Shown piece after piece: positions 24,344 through 33,930 of a stretch of DNA of 64,000 nt. The notes under the pieces are model-generated. The model saw only the letters and a program-made list of their open reading frames with translations. It was not told where the DNA came from and made no database searches. Position numbers and translations under genes: made by a program. This DNA comes from HK1 sp965221725. Lineage in GTDB: Bacteria > Pseudomonadota > Gammaproteobacteria > HK1. The DNA is taken from positions 1,612,001 through 1,676,000 of the forward strand of contig OZ244909.1 of assembly GCA_965221725.1 (NCBI GenBank). The letters are read 5' to 3'. How positions within the stretch are numbered: position 1 is the first letter of the stretch; each line of letters begins with the position of its first letter.

Positions 24344-26257
24344 TCAGTCTTCGAACCAGAAGGTGTCGGGGCGGTAGATGCCGAAGTGGGCCCCCGGGTC
24401 CCAGTTGTAGATCCCCTGCGCGGGGACGTTCCGCAGCCGCGCGTCCACCACCACCGGCTGCGGCACTCCGGAAACGATGCCGATGCTGAACGCATTGTCG
24501 GCCCGGATCCGGAGCATCCGCTCCCAGATTGCCCGCCGGGCGTCCGTGTCCGGGGCCGAGAGCCACCGGCGGTTCAGCGCCGCCAGCTCGCGCGCCGGAG
24601 CCAGCGTCGGGGCTTCGCCGGAAGTGCCCTCCGTCTCGTAGAACTGCCCCCACCGTGGCCACTGGTATTGATCATGGCGGGTCGGGGCGAGGTCGCGCGG
24701 GCTCATGTCGGGGAGCGGCAACCCGTTCTCCAGCCCGCCCCACACCGAGATCACGGTCTGCCCGGAGACGATGCGGTTGCGGAACACCTCGCGCTGCAAC
24801 GGCTTCGAGAACAGCTTGATCCCCACCTCCTTCCACGTCCAGCCGATCAGCTCCAGCACGTCGGTCTGCTCGGTGTCCTCGCCCGCGGTCTCCACGATGA
24901 TCTCGAGCGGCCGCCCGTCCGGCATGCGCCGCATGCCGGCATCGTCGCGCTCGACGAGCCCCATCTCGTCGAGGAGCGCATTGGCGGCATCGAGGTCGAA
25001 CCGTGCCCAGCGCGTGCGGTAGTCCTCCTCGTACAACGGCCCCTTCGCGTGGACGGTGTCATTGCCTTCGGTCGCGAGCCCGAAGTAGATCACCTGATTG
25101 ATCTCGTGGCGGTCGATGGCGAGCGAGAGGGCGCGGCGGAACCGCACGTCGCGCAGCAGCGCCCGCCAGCCCGCATCCTCGACGTTGAGGTTCGGGTAGA
25201 GCGCGACGTGCGCCCCCCGGGTGGTCTCCCACAGCCGCACCCGCTTCGCGTTGCGCGCCTCGCCCTGCTTGAGGAACGTGTAGTCGTTGAAGGTGAGGTG
25301 GCGGGCCTGGAGGTCCGACTCCCCCGCCCCGGTCTTGGCGGGGACGAGCTTGCCGTCGGCGATGTTCACGATCACCCGGTCGATGTAGGGCAACTGCCGT
25401 CCGTTGGTGTCCACCCGGTGGAAATAGGGGTTGCGCACGGAGACGAAGCGCTGCGAGGGCGGCGCCGTGGTATTGACCCAGGGCTGAAGCGAGGGCAGCT
25501 CGGGGTTCGTGTTCTTGTAGGGCCGGAACCGGTTGGTGTGCACCGGGGCCCAGTTGCGCTTGCCCTCCTCCCGCGCCAGCCGGTTCAGTGTCGTCTCGTC
25601 GGCGTAGCGGGCGTGGAACGCCCGGAGATAGTGGGCGGGCGCGTACAACGGCTCGGGCCGCGCCCCGGCCAGCGCCGGCAGGAAGAACGGGTTCGGCCGC
25701 GTCCACGTGTAGCGCACGGTGTGCGCATCCAGCACCTCGAAGCGCGGCGGCTCGCCCTCGACGAGGTAGGCGCGGGGCGGGCCGAACGGCGCCAGCGACT
25801 CGTGGGTGGCGATGTCCTCCCAGTAGTAGCGGAAGTCCTCGGCGGTGAACGGATGCCCATCCGACCACCGGTGTCCGGGCCGGAGCCGCAGGGTGAAGAT
25901 GCGCCCCTCGTCGACTTCCACGTCTTCGAGAATGTCGGGAACGAGCCGGTACGCCCGGTCGTAGCCGACGAGCCGCGCGTAGCCGTACACGACCATCAGC
26001 CGCACATCCTTGGCGCGCCCCATCAGCAGCCGCAGCTCGCCGCCGTGCCGGCCCGGCGCCAGACCGTCACCGGCGAGCGCGACCACGCTCGGCCGCGCCG
26101 GCAGACGCTGCCCGACCGCGGGCAACTCGCCGCGCGCCACCCGATCCGCGAGCGCGGGCGTCTCGACGTAGGGCGCTGCGGCCGCAGCGCTGCCCGCGAG
26201 CACGGCGAGCACCACTGCGGAGCCGGCGAGTCGGAGACGTTTCGCGAACTCTCGCAT
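24344..26257 (-). CDS. Peptide ABC transporter substrate-binding protein (SBP family 5)
   Basis: 637 residues, periplasmic. Signal peptide MREFAKRLRLAGSAVVLAVL with cleavage near SAAAAA. SBP_bac_5 motifs: PDILEDVEVDEGRIFTLRL, GHRWSDGHPFTAEDFRYYWE, VRFRRALSLAIDRHEINQVI and the C-terminal NWDPGAHFGIYRP. Large size and motif set match the oligopeptide-binding subgroup found with fused double ATPases. An upstream in-frame ATG at 26293 is possible but would put polar residues before the signal peptide. First gene of the permease operon; the ATPase gene lies further upstream, separated by a divergent toxin-antitoxin pair. Confidence 0.92.
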   Translation of the reverse strand: MREFAKRLRLAGSAVVLAVLAGSAAAAAPYVETPALADRVARGELPAVGQRLPARPSVVALAGDGLAPGRHGGELRLLMGRAKDVRLMVVYGYARLVGYDRAYRLVPDILEDVEVDEGRIFTLRLRPGHRWSDGHPFTAEDFRYYWEDIATHESLAPFGPPRAYLVEGEPPRFEVLDAHTVRYTWTRPNPFFLPALAGARPEPLYAPAHYLRAFHARYADETTLNRLAREEGKRNWAPVHTNRFRPYKNTNPELPSLQPWVNTTAPPSQRFVSVRNPYFHRVDTNGRQLPYIDRVIVNIADGKLVPAKTGAGESDLQARHLTFNDYTFLKQGEARNAKRVRLWETTRGAHVALYPNLNVEDAGWRALLRDVRFRRALSLAIDRHEINQVIYFGLATEGNDTVHAKGPLYEEDYRTRWARFDLDAANALLDEMGLVERDDAGMRRMPDGRPLEIIVETAGEDTEQTDVLELIGWTWKEVGIKLFSKPLQREVFRNRIVSGQTVISVWGGLENGLPLPDMSPRDLAPTRHDQYQWPRWGQFYETEGTSGEAPTLAPARELAALNRRWLSAPDTDARRAIWERMLRIRADNAFSIGIVSGVPQPVVVDARLRNVPAQGIYNWDPGAHFGIYRPDTFWFED

Positions 26258-26304
26258 GGAGTGAGGCGTGAAATCAGGCGTTGACATTGACATTACAGGC
26301 GCTC

Positions 26305-26325
26305 TGTAGCCACGATAAAGCTACA
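26305..26325 (+). promoter_or_regulatory. Candidate RelB operator palindrome
   Basis: TGTAGC (26305-26310) and its inverse GCTACA (26320-26325) lie 19 bases before the antitoxin start. TTGACATTGACA (26281-26292) just upstream offers two overlapping -35-like boxes. Ribbon-helix-helix antitoxins bind such palindromes to autorepress. Confidence 0.5.
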
Positions 26326-26343
26326 TCACATCAGGATGCCGAG

Positions 26344-26601
26344 ATGAGCACCGATTCCGTCGTCCGCGCCCGCATCGACAGCGAAACGAAGGCCCGGGCC
26401 ACGGAGGCCCTTCGCGGCATGGGGTTGTCCGTATCCGACGCAATCCGGCTGCTCCTGCTCCGGGTCGCGGACGAGAAGCGACTGCCCTTCCCCGTCCAGA
26501 TGCCGAACGCCGCGACCGCAGAGGCCATGCGGGAGCTCGAAGACGGCGGCGGGAAGCGATTCGGGTCCGCCGAGGAACTGTTCCAGGACCTCGACATCTG
26601 A
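26344..26601 (+). CDS. RelB/DinJ-family antitoxin
   Basis: 85 residues. The N-terminal ribbon-helix-helix is clear: VVRARIDSETKARATEAL then GMGLSVSDAIRLLLLRVADE, the DinJ signature. The C-terminal part (ELEDGGGKRFGSAEELFQDL) would wrap the toxin. ATG at 26344 chosen because it aligns with DinJ; the track of open codons to 26281 includes the promoter. One base separates its stop from the toxin start. Confidence 0.9.
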   Translation: MSTDSVVRARIDSETKARATEALRGMGLSVSDAIRLLLLRVADEKRLPFPVQMPNAATAEAMRELEDGGGKRFGSAEELFQDLDI

Positions 26602-26602
26602 G

Positions 26603-26875
26603 ATGTTGACCCCCGTCCGGTCCACCCGATTCAAGCGCGATGTCAGGAAAGCCGCAAGGAGAGGCCGGGACCTGACCAGGCTGCGGACGCTCCTGGATTC
26701 CCTGATTCGGCAGGACCCGCTGACGGCACGCCACCTCGACCATCCACTTCGGGGGATCTGGAAAGGCTACCGGGAGGCACATATCGAGCCCGACTGGCTC
26801 CTGATCTACCGTATCGTCGGCAACGAGTTGCGGCTTGTCCGCACCGGGTCGCATGCCGACCTGTTCAGAGAGTAG
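26603..26875 (+). CDS. YafQ-family toxin (mRNA interferase)
   Basis: 90 residues of the RelE superfamily, YafQ branch. MLTPVRSTRFKRDVRKAARRG is the basic N-terminal helix, HLDHPLRGIWKGYREAHIEPDWLLIYR contains the catalytic histidines and the conserved DWLLIYR strand, and RTGSHADLF supplies the C-terminal histidine. YafQ cleaves ribosome-bound mRNA. All key residues look present. The pair is inserted, in opposite direction, between the ATPase and binding-protein genes of a peptide transporter. Confidence 0.92.
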   Translation: MLTPVRSTRFKRDVRKAARRGRDLTRLRTLLDSLIRQDPLTARHLDHPLRGIWKGYREAHIEPDWLLIYRIVGNELRLVRTGSHADLFRE

Positions 26876-26892
26876 TCCCGCCGCGGTCGGGT

Positions 26893-28784
<1,892 letters not shown>

Positions 28785-28788
<4 letters not shown>

Positions 28789-29216
28789 GCCGGCGTCCCG
28801 GGCCACGGAGGCCCCGCGGGCGGTCGCGGATGCATACCAGCGCCGGTGCCGCCCTCCGGAGAGCGCCGACTGCCCCGGGCCGGCATCGCCATCGCCGGCA
28901 GTCGGGCACCCGCGCTCGTGGTTCCGGCGATCCAGTGGGCAATCACGCCTGTGGTCCCGGCGACCCGGCGGGCAACCACGCCTGTGGTCCCGGAGATCCG
29001 GCGGGCAACCACGTCTGTGGTCCCGGCGATCCGGCGGGCAACCACGCCCGTGGTCCCGGCGAGCCGGCGGGCAACCACGCCTGTGGTCCCGGCGACCCGG
29101 CGGGCAACCACGTCTGTGGTCCCGGCGATCCGGGGGGCAATCACGCCCGTGGTCCCGGCGACCCGGCGGGCAATCACGCCCGTGGTCCCGGCGATCCGGC
29201 GGGCAATCGCGCTCAT
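28785..29216 (-). CDS. Protein of nine 11-residue repeats, translationally coupled on both sides
   Basis: 143 residues starting MSAIARRIAGTTG. Residues 3-101 are nine copies of an 11-residue unit, consensus V-(V/I)-A-R-R-(V/I/L)-A-G-T-T-(G/D). A proline-rich tail (PPAGPPWPGTPA) ends the protein. The start ATG shares ATGA with the stop of the upstream membrane-protein gene, and its own TGA shares ATGA with the start of the ATPase gene. Two such overlaps make translation likely. Variation among repeats is conservative at the hydrophobic positions. No signal peptide or known family. An open frame also exists on the other strand through the repeats; I consider it a by-product of composition. Confidence 0.6.
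28918..29214 (-). repeat. 33-bp tandem repeat, nine units
   Basis: Nine contiguous 33-bp units (plus-strand form GTGGTCCCGGCGACCCGG..., variants at few positions). No spacers, so not CRISPR. Lies inside the 11-residue-repeat gene. Confidence 0.95.
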
Positions 29217-29713
29217 GTCCGGCCGCCGGGGCCAGGCTCCCCGGCCGTCATCCCCAAGGCTTCGAGGTTCGTCAAGGTCGTGAGGTCCGGCTCCACCCCG
29301 CAGCGCGACGCGGCGCGCCACGCGCGGGCGACCAGCTCGTCGAACCGCTCCAGCCTCGAATCGACCCGCAGGGTCGCGGCGGGACTCGCCACCTTGAGTT
29401 CCATCCAGCCGCGGGCGCCATCGCGCCGGGTGGAGAAATAGGAGAGCCCGAACCGGGTGATCTCGTCCCAGGCAATGCGCCGGCGAGGCGGCGAGAAGCG
29501 CAGACCCTCCTCGTCGGTCTCGACCCGGATCCGTTGCCGCCGCACCACCCCGAGCCCGTGCATCGCGAAGCAGGCGCTCAACAGGCCGAGGATCCAGACC
29601 GTGGGCGACGGCAGGTCGAACGCCACCAGCGGCGGCACCGTCAGCACAAGCCCGCCCCCGGACACCAGGTAGTCCGAGACCATTGCGGAGGATGGATAGT
29701 GGTGTCGGGTCAT
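29213..29713 (-). CDS. Membrane protein with PH-like/DUF304-type domain
   Basis: 166 residues. Two membrane helices (about residues 14-33 and 38-57), then a soluble domain with strands and the motif GLRFSPPRRRIAWDEITRFGL, which recalls bacterial PH domains of YdbT/YdbS type (weak match). Start at 29713; the frame to 29791 adds a basic non-conserved stretch. Its stop overlaps the start of the 11-residue-repeat gene, so it heads an operon with that gene and the ABC ATPase. Confidence 0.6.
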   Translation of the reverse strand: MTRHHYPSSAMVSDYLVSGGGLVLTVPPLVAFDLPSPTVWILGLLSACFAMHGLGVVRRQRIRVETDEEGLRFSPPRRRIAWDEITRFGLSYFSTRRDGARGWMELKVASPAATLRVDSRLERFDELVARAWRAASRCGVEPDLTTLTNLEALGMTAGEPGPGGRT

Positions 29714-29813
29714 CTGCAAGCCACGGCGGCCGAAATCACGCCGGAACCGCGCCGCGCGGCAATCTCTCGGAGGGCTGGCGGGAGTCGCCATCGGCGGGGA
29801 TTGCTCATCTTGA

Positions 29814-29948
29814 GTAAGCGTTCGGTCGAGCGGTGGAACTCGGGAGTCGGAGAACCGTGGAATGGCCGCTGCCTCGGCAAATCAGATCAGTGAGCACGCT
29901 ACCCTCTCCCGTTGGCCAGTCGATTCCACGGCTCGACCGAACGCTTAC
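29814..29948. repeat. 135-bp element with 25-bp terminal inverted repeats
   Basis: GTAAGCGTTCGGTCGAGC begins the left end (29814-29838) and its complement ends the right end (29924-29948), 24 of 25 bases matching. A second internal pair, CCGTGGAAT/ATTCCACGG, nests inside. No coding capacity. Could be a MITE or a large structured terminator between argH and the following operon. Confidence 0.75.
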
Positions 29949-29989
29949 CATCTTGATTCACCCCCGGCCCAGGTCGGCCGTTGCCGATG

Positions 29990-31399
29990 TCAACCGTTGC
30001 CGATACCGGGGCCAAGCCTGTCCCGCGCCCGCGCGATCGCGGCGCGCACCTGCTCCGGGGCGGTCCCCCCGGGGTGATTCCGCGCCGCCACCGAACCTTC
30101 GAGGGTCAGCACCTCGAAGACATCGCCCGCGATGACCGGAGAGAATGCGCGCAGCTCGTCGAGGGTCAGATCCGAAAGATCCCGGCCCGTCTCCACCGCG
30201 GTGCGCACCGCGCGCCCGACCACCTCGTGAGCATCGCGGAACGGCACCGCCCGGCGCACCAGATAGTCGGCGAGGTCGGTCGCGGTGGTGTGGCCAAGGC
30301 GGGCGGCTTCGCGCATCCGCTCGCGGCGGCACTTCAGGCTGCCGAGCATGCCGGCGAAGACCCGGAGGCAGTCCGCTACGGTGTCCGCGGCGTCGAACAG
30401 CGGCGCCTTGTCTTCCTGGTTGTCGCGGTTGTAGGCGAGCGGCTGACCCTTCATCAGCACCAGCAACGCGCTCACATGACCGATGACCCGCGCACTCTTC
30501 CCGCGCACGAGCTCCGCCACGTCCGGGTTCTTCTTCTGCGGCATGATGGACGAGCCGGTGCACCAGGCGTCGCCGAGCTCCACGAACCCGAACGGCGCCG
30601 AAACCCACAGCACCAGCTCCTCCGACATGCGCGAGAGGTGCGTCATCACCAGCGCGCAACCGGAGACGAACTCGACCGCGAAGTCGCGATCGCTCACCGC
30701 GTCGAGCGAGTTCTCGCACCACCCGTCGAAGCCGAGCAACCGGGCGGTCATGGCACGGTCGATCGGGTACGGCGTCCCGGCCAGCGCGGCCGCCCCGAGC
30801 GGCATGCGGTTCACCCGGGCGCGGCTCTCGGTGAGGCGTTCGGCGTCGCGCGCGAGCATCTCGAACCACGCGAGCATGTGGTGGCCGAAGGTGATCGGTT
30901 GCGCGGGCTGAAGATGGGTGAAGCCGGGGAACACGGTGTCGGCCTCGCGCTCCGCGATGGACAGGAGCACGCCTTGCAGCGCCCGGATCGCCTCCCTGAT
31001 GTCGTCGATGGCATCGCGCAGCCAGAGCCGCACCGCGGTCGCCGCCTGGTCGTTGCGCGAGCGCCCCGTGTGCAGGCGCTTGCCGGCGTCCCCGATCCGC
31101 TCGGTGAGCACCGATTCGACGTTCATGTGCACATCTTCGAGCGACCCGCGCCACTCGAAGGCGCCGGCCTCGATGTCGGCGAGGATGCCCTCGAGGCCGT
31201 GGACGATGGCATCGCGGTCGTCCGCGCTCAGCACGCCGACTTCGGCGAGCATCGTCGCGTGCGCGATCGAGCCGCGGATGTCGTGCTTCGCGTACCGCTG
31301 GTCGAGGCTCACCGACTCGGTGAACCGTTCCACCAGCGCGTTCGTCGGCTCGGTGAACCGGCCCGCCCAGAGTTTGGCGGGTGGGTGGTCATCGCTCAT
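29990..31399 (-). CDS. argH: Argininosuccinate lyase
   Basis: Last step of arginine synthesis: argininosuccinate to arginine and fumarate. 469 residues, full length. Start MSDDHPPAKLWAGRFTEPTN at 31399. Conserved regions: HTGRSRNDQAATAVRLWLRD, THLQPAQPITFGHHMLAW and the fumarase/lyase signature GSSIMPQKKNPD with the catalytic serine loop. Cytoplasmic homotetramer. Lies 31 bases downstream of rsmE on the same strand, so the two may share an mRNA. Confidence 0.97.
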   Translation of the reverse strand: MSDDHPPAKLWAGRFTEPTNALVERFTESVSLDQRYAKHDIRGSIAHATMLAEVGVLSADDRDAIVHGLEGILADIEAGAFEWRGSLEDVHMNVESVLTERIGDAGKRLHTGRSRNDQAATAVRLWLRDAIDDIREAIRALQGVLLSIAEREADTVFPGFTHLQPAQPITFGHHMLAWFEMLARDAERLTESRARVNRMPLGAAALAGTPYPIDRAMTARLLGFDGWCENSLDAVSDRDFAVEFVSGCALVMTHLSRMSEELVLWVSAPFGFVELGDAWCTGSSIMPQKKNPDVAELVRGKSARVIGHVSALLVLMKGQPLAYNRDNQEDKAPLFDAADTVADCLRVFAGMLGSLKCRRERMREAARLGHTTATDLADYLVRRAVPFRDAHEVVGRAVRTAVETGRDLSDLTLDELRAFSPVIAGDVFEVLTLEGSVAARNHPGGTAPEQVRAAIARARDRLGPGIGNG

Positions 31400-31430
31400 C
31401 GGGCTGTCTCCGGAGCGGGGCCCGCGCAGA

Positions 31431-32189
31431 CTATCGCAGATCGCCCCAGCCCGCCTGCAACGCGGCGAGCGCCACCAGCGCCGCGGTCTCCGTGCGCAGC
31501 ACCCGGGGCCCCAGGCGCAGCCCCGTCCAGCCCGCAGCTCGAGCGCGCTCGATCTCCCGGGGCGAGAGGCCGCCCTCGGGGCCGACAAGCAGGCGCACCG
31601 GCTCGCCGGCGGCGGGCGGCGCGAAATCGGCCAGCGACGCATCGGCGTCGGGCGAAAGCACGAACGCCGGGCCGGCACCGGGGCTGCGCGCCAACCATGC
31701 ATCGGGATGTTCGATCCCCGCGATCTCCGGGACCCGCGTTCGGCCGGACTGCTGCGCCGCGTGCACCGCAATCGCACGCCAGTGCGCCAGCCGGCGCTCC
31801 GCCCGCCCCGGGTCGAGCCTCACGTCGAGCTTCACGACGGTGCGTTCACAGACGATGGGGCGGATGATCCCCACCCCGAGTTCCGTCGCCTTCTGGACCA
31901 CGAGGTCCATCCGGTCGCCCTTGCAGATCCCCTGGCCGAGTTCGACGACGAGCGGCGACTCGCGGTCGGCGGGCTCATGCGCGCCGACATCGGCCACCAC
32001 CGCGGCGCGCGAAACGCGCGCAAGCGTCGCCCGGTACTCGCCCCCGCGGCCGTCGAACACGGTCAGCGCATCGCCGGCACGGAGCCGCAGCACCCGCGCG
32101 ACGTGATGACCGGCGACCTCCGGCAGGGTGATCCTTCGGCCGGCGGCAAGTGGCAGGTCGATATGGAGGCGGGGGACTTGCATCGTCAT
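31431..32189 (-). CDS. rsmE: 16S rRNA m3U1498 methyltransferase RsmE
   Basis: Methylates N3 of U1498 in 16S rRNA in the assembled 30S subunit. 252 residues: N-terminal PUA-like domain (MQVPRLHIDLPLAAGRRI, HHVARVLRLRAGDALTVFDG) and C-terminal SPOUT knot with LLVGPEGGLSPREIE and RLGPRVLRTETAALVAL, the SAM-binding knot motifs. Start at 32189 or two codons later at 32183; the longer frame to 32306 reaches into non-conserved DNA. Confidence 0.94.
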   Translation of the reverse strand: MTMQVPRLHIDLPLAAGRRITLPEVAGHHVARVLRLRAGDALTVFDGRGGEYRATLARVSRAAVVADVGAHEPADRESPLVVELGQGICKGDRMDLVVQKATELGVGIIRPIVCERTVVKLDVRLDPGRAERRLAHWRAIAVHAAQQSGRTRVPEIAGIEHPDAWLARSPGAGPAFVLSPDADASLADFAPPAAGEPVRLLVGPEGGLSPREIERARAAGWTGLRLGPRVLRTETAALVALAALQAGWGDLR

Positions 32190-32277
32190 TGCGCCGCGCG
32201 GACGGCCTCCGCTACCGGCCGGGCCGGGGGCAACGTGCCTCCTGTCCTGCGGAACCATCTGCCACTCGGCGCGCCTT

Positions 32278-32326
32278 CGTACCGGACTCACGCCCGCAAT
32301 CATCAACCGGTGCCCGCATGCCGAAT
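32278..32326. repeat. 49-bp dispersed repeat, copy 1
   Basis: CTTCGTACCGGACTCACGCC then GCAATCATCAACCGGTGCCC then GCATGCCG. The same order with four or five changes occurs at 36024-36072, and a weak third copy near 37250-37300. No coding role seen. Confidence 0.55.
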
Positions 32327-32343
32327 ACCGGGCCCCGCGCCCC

Positions 32344-33891
32344 TCAGGCCGGTTCGACCTCGAACGCCACGATGTTGCGCCGCTCGCGACTGAACTCCAC
32401 CCCGACCAGATGCATCGGCTCGCCCCGAGCGCGGTACTTCTCGGCGTACCCCCGCGCCTTCAACTGCCCCAGCGCCGCCCCCTCGCCCGCCATCTCCACC
32501 ACCTTGAACTCGAACAGATACACCCGAGCGTTGAACCGCACCGCCATGTCCAACCGCCCGTGATTCGTCGAATCCTCCACCGTGATGTCGAGCCCCAGCG
32601 CCGCAAAGTACGAATAGAACACGCTCGCGTAGTACCCCTCGAACCGCGCAATGTCGTTGTTCGTGTACCACTCGTACGGAATGCTCGCGTAAAACGACTG
32701 AAACAGCGCCCTCAGTCCGTCGAAGTCGTTGGCCCGCAGCAGCCGATAGAGCCGCAGCCGATTCGCCTCCCCGCCCGACTCGTCTCGCACCAGATATTGC
32801 AGGAGGCTTCGGTTCAGACTCTGGCGCACCTCGCGGTTCGGGTAACCGAGGCTGTAAAACGACTCGCCCTCAATGTCTTCCCGATCCGCAATCGTGAGAT
32901 ACCCGGTCTGAAACAGCAGCGCCTCGGGCGCGATGTCGTCCACATCGAACGCCGACAGCAGCGCCTCCGAACCCACCATCTCTCCGAGCGACACCGAACT
33001 CACCTGCCGACGAAACAACGTCTGCACCAAAAACGCCGGCGAACCCGTCTCGAACCACCACGCCTTGAACTCGCGATGAAAGAACAGCTTGAGCACATCG
33101 AACGGGTTGTAAACTCGCTCATCCCCAAGCCACCAGTAACCGTTGTACCACTCGCGTATCCTCTCCCGGTCCAGACCCGGCAACTCCGGGGCAAACACCG
33201 TGTCAAGATCCGCGTCCGTGTACCCGCATATCGACGAGTACTGCGGCCTCATCGTCAGGTCGGTCAGATTGTTCAACCCCGAAAACAAACTCACCTTCGA
33301 AAACTTGCTCACCCCCGTGAGAAAACTGAACCGCACGTGCGCATCGCTGTCCTTGATGACCGCGTACAACCCCCGCAGATACTCCCGGTTCGACCGCGCT
33401 ACCTCCGGATATTCCAGCGCATCCAGAATCGGCTTGTCGTACTCGTCCACCAGCACCACCACCCGCTCACCCGTGTGCTCGTGCAGCAACGACAGCAGGT
33501 GCCCGAACCGCTCGGGCGCGGTGGGGTATCCGGAGTTCACCCCCGTTTCGTGCTCGACGGCATCGAGCTGCGCCATGACCCGCGCCTTCACACCCTCCGG
33601 CTCGGTAAAATGCCCGCTGCCGAAGCTCAGCCGCACCACCGGGTGACGCACCGACCAGTCCCAGCACCCGTGCAGCGCCAGCCCCTCGAACAATGCCTCC
33701 TCACCCGCGAACGCCGCCCTCAGCGTGTCGAGGAACAGACTCTTCCCGAACCGCCGCGGACGCGAGAGAAAATAGTGCTTGCCTTCATCGACCAGGCGCC
33801 GGATGAGCGCCGTCTTGTCGACGTAGTAGCACCCGTCCTCACGGATCTCGCGAAAGGTCTGAATGCCGATGGGGAGCTTGCGTCTCATCAT
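32344..33891 (-). CDS. AAA-ATPase-like / PD-(D/E)XK nuclease protein, copy 1
   Basis: 515 residues. N-terminal half is the AAA-ATPase_like (PF09820-type) domain: IGIQTFREIREDGCYYVDKT, a Walker A-like FLSRPRRFGKSLFLDT (about 41-56) and Walker B VVVLVDEYDKPILDALEYP. The C-terminal third has the PDDEXK_9 pattern RLDMAV...VYLFEFKV with the D-(E)xK catalytic residues intact. These proteins are common in multiple copies in Bacteroidetes and symbionts; their role (defence, mobile DNA or signalling) is unsettled. Second copy lies 39 bases upstream on the same strand. Confidence 0.88.
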   Translation of the reverse strand: MMRRKLPIGIQTFREIREDGCYYVDKTALIRRLVDEGKHYFLSRPRRFGKSLFLDTLRAAFAGEEALFEGLALHGCWDWSVRHPVVRLSFGSGHFTEPEGVKARVMAQLDAVEHETGVNSGYPTAPERFGHLLSLLHEHTGERVVVLVDEYDKPILDALEYPEVARSNREYLRGLYAVIKDSDAHVRFSFLTGVSKFSKVSLFSGLNNLTDLTMRPQYSSICGYTDADLDTVFAPELPGLDRERIREWYNGYWWLGDERVYNPFDVLKLFFHREFKAWWFETGSPAFLVQTLFRRQVSSVSLGEMVGSEALLSAFDVDDIAPEALLFQTGYLTIADREDIEGESFYSLGYPNREVRQSLNRSLLQYLVRDESGGEANRLRLYRLLRANDFDGLRALFQSFYASIPYEWYTNNDIARFEGYYASVFYSYFAALGLDITVEDSTNHGRLDMAVRFNARVYLFEFKVVEMAGEGAALGQLKARGYAEKYRARGEPMHLVGVEFSRERRNIVAFEVEPA

Positions 33892-33930
33892 GGGTGAACT
33901 CCGTGCCGGCGCCGAGATGTCTCCCGCCCC

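Noticed and set aside
24257..26284. 675-codon plus-strand open frame
   Set aside because: Exact shadow of the substrate-binding protein gene; no domain, His/Arg/Pro-rich composition typical of antisense frames in GC-rich DNA.
28918..29214. CRISPR array, suggested by regular 33-bp repeats
   Set aside because: Units are contiguous with no spacers, drift gradually between copies, and lie in an open reading frame with ATGA overlaps on both sides; no cas genes.
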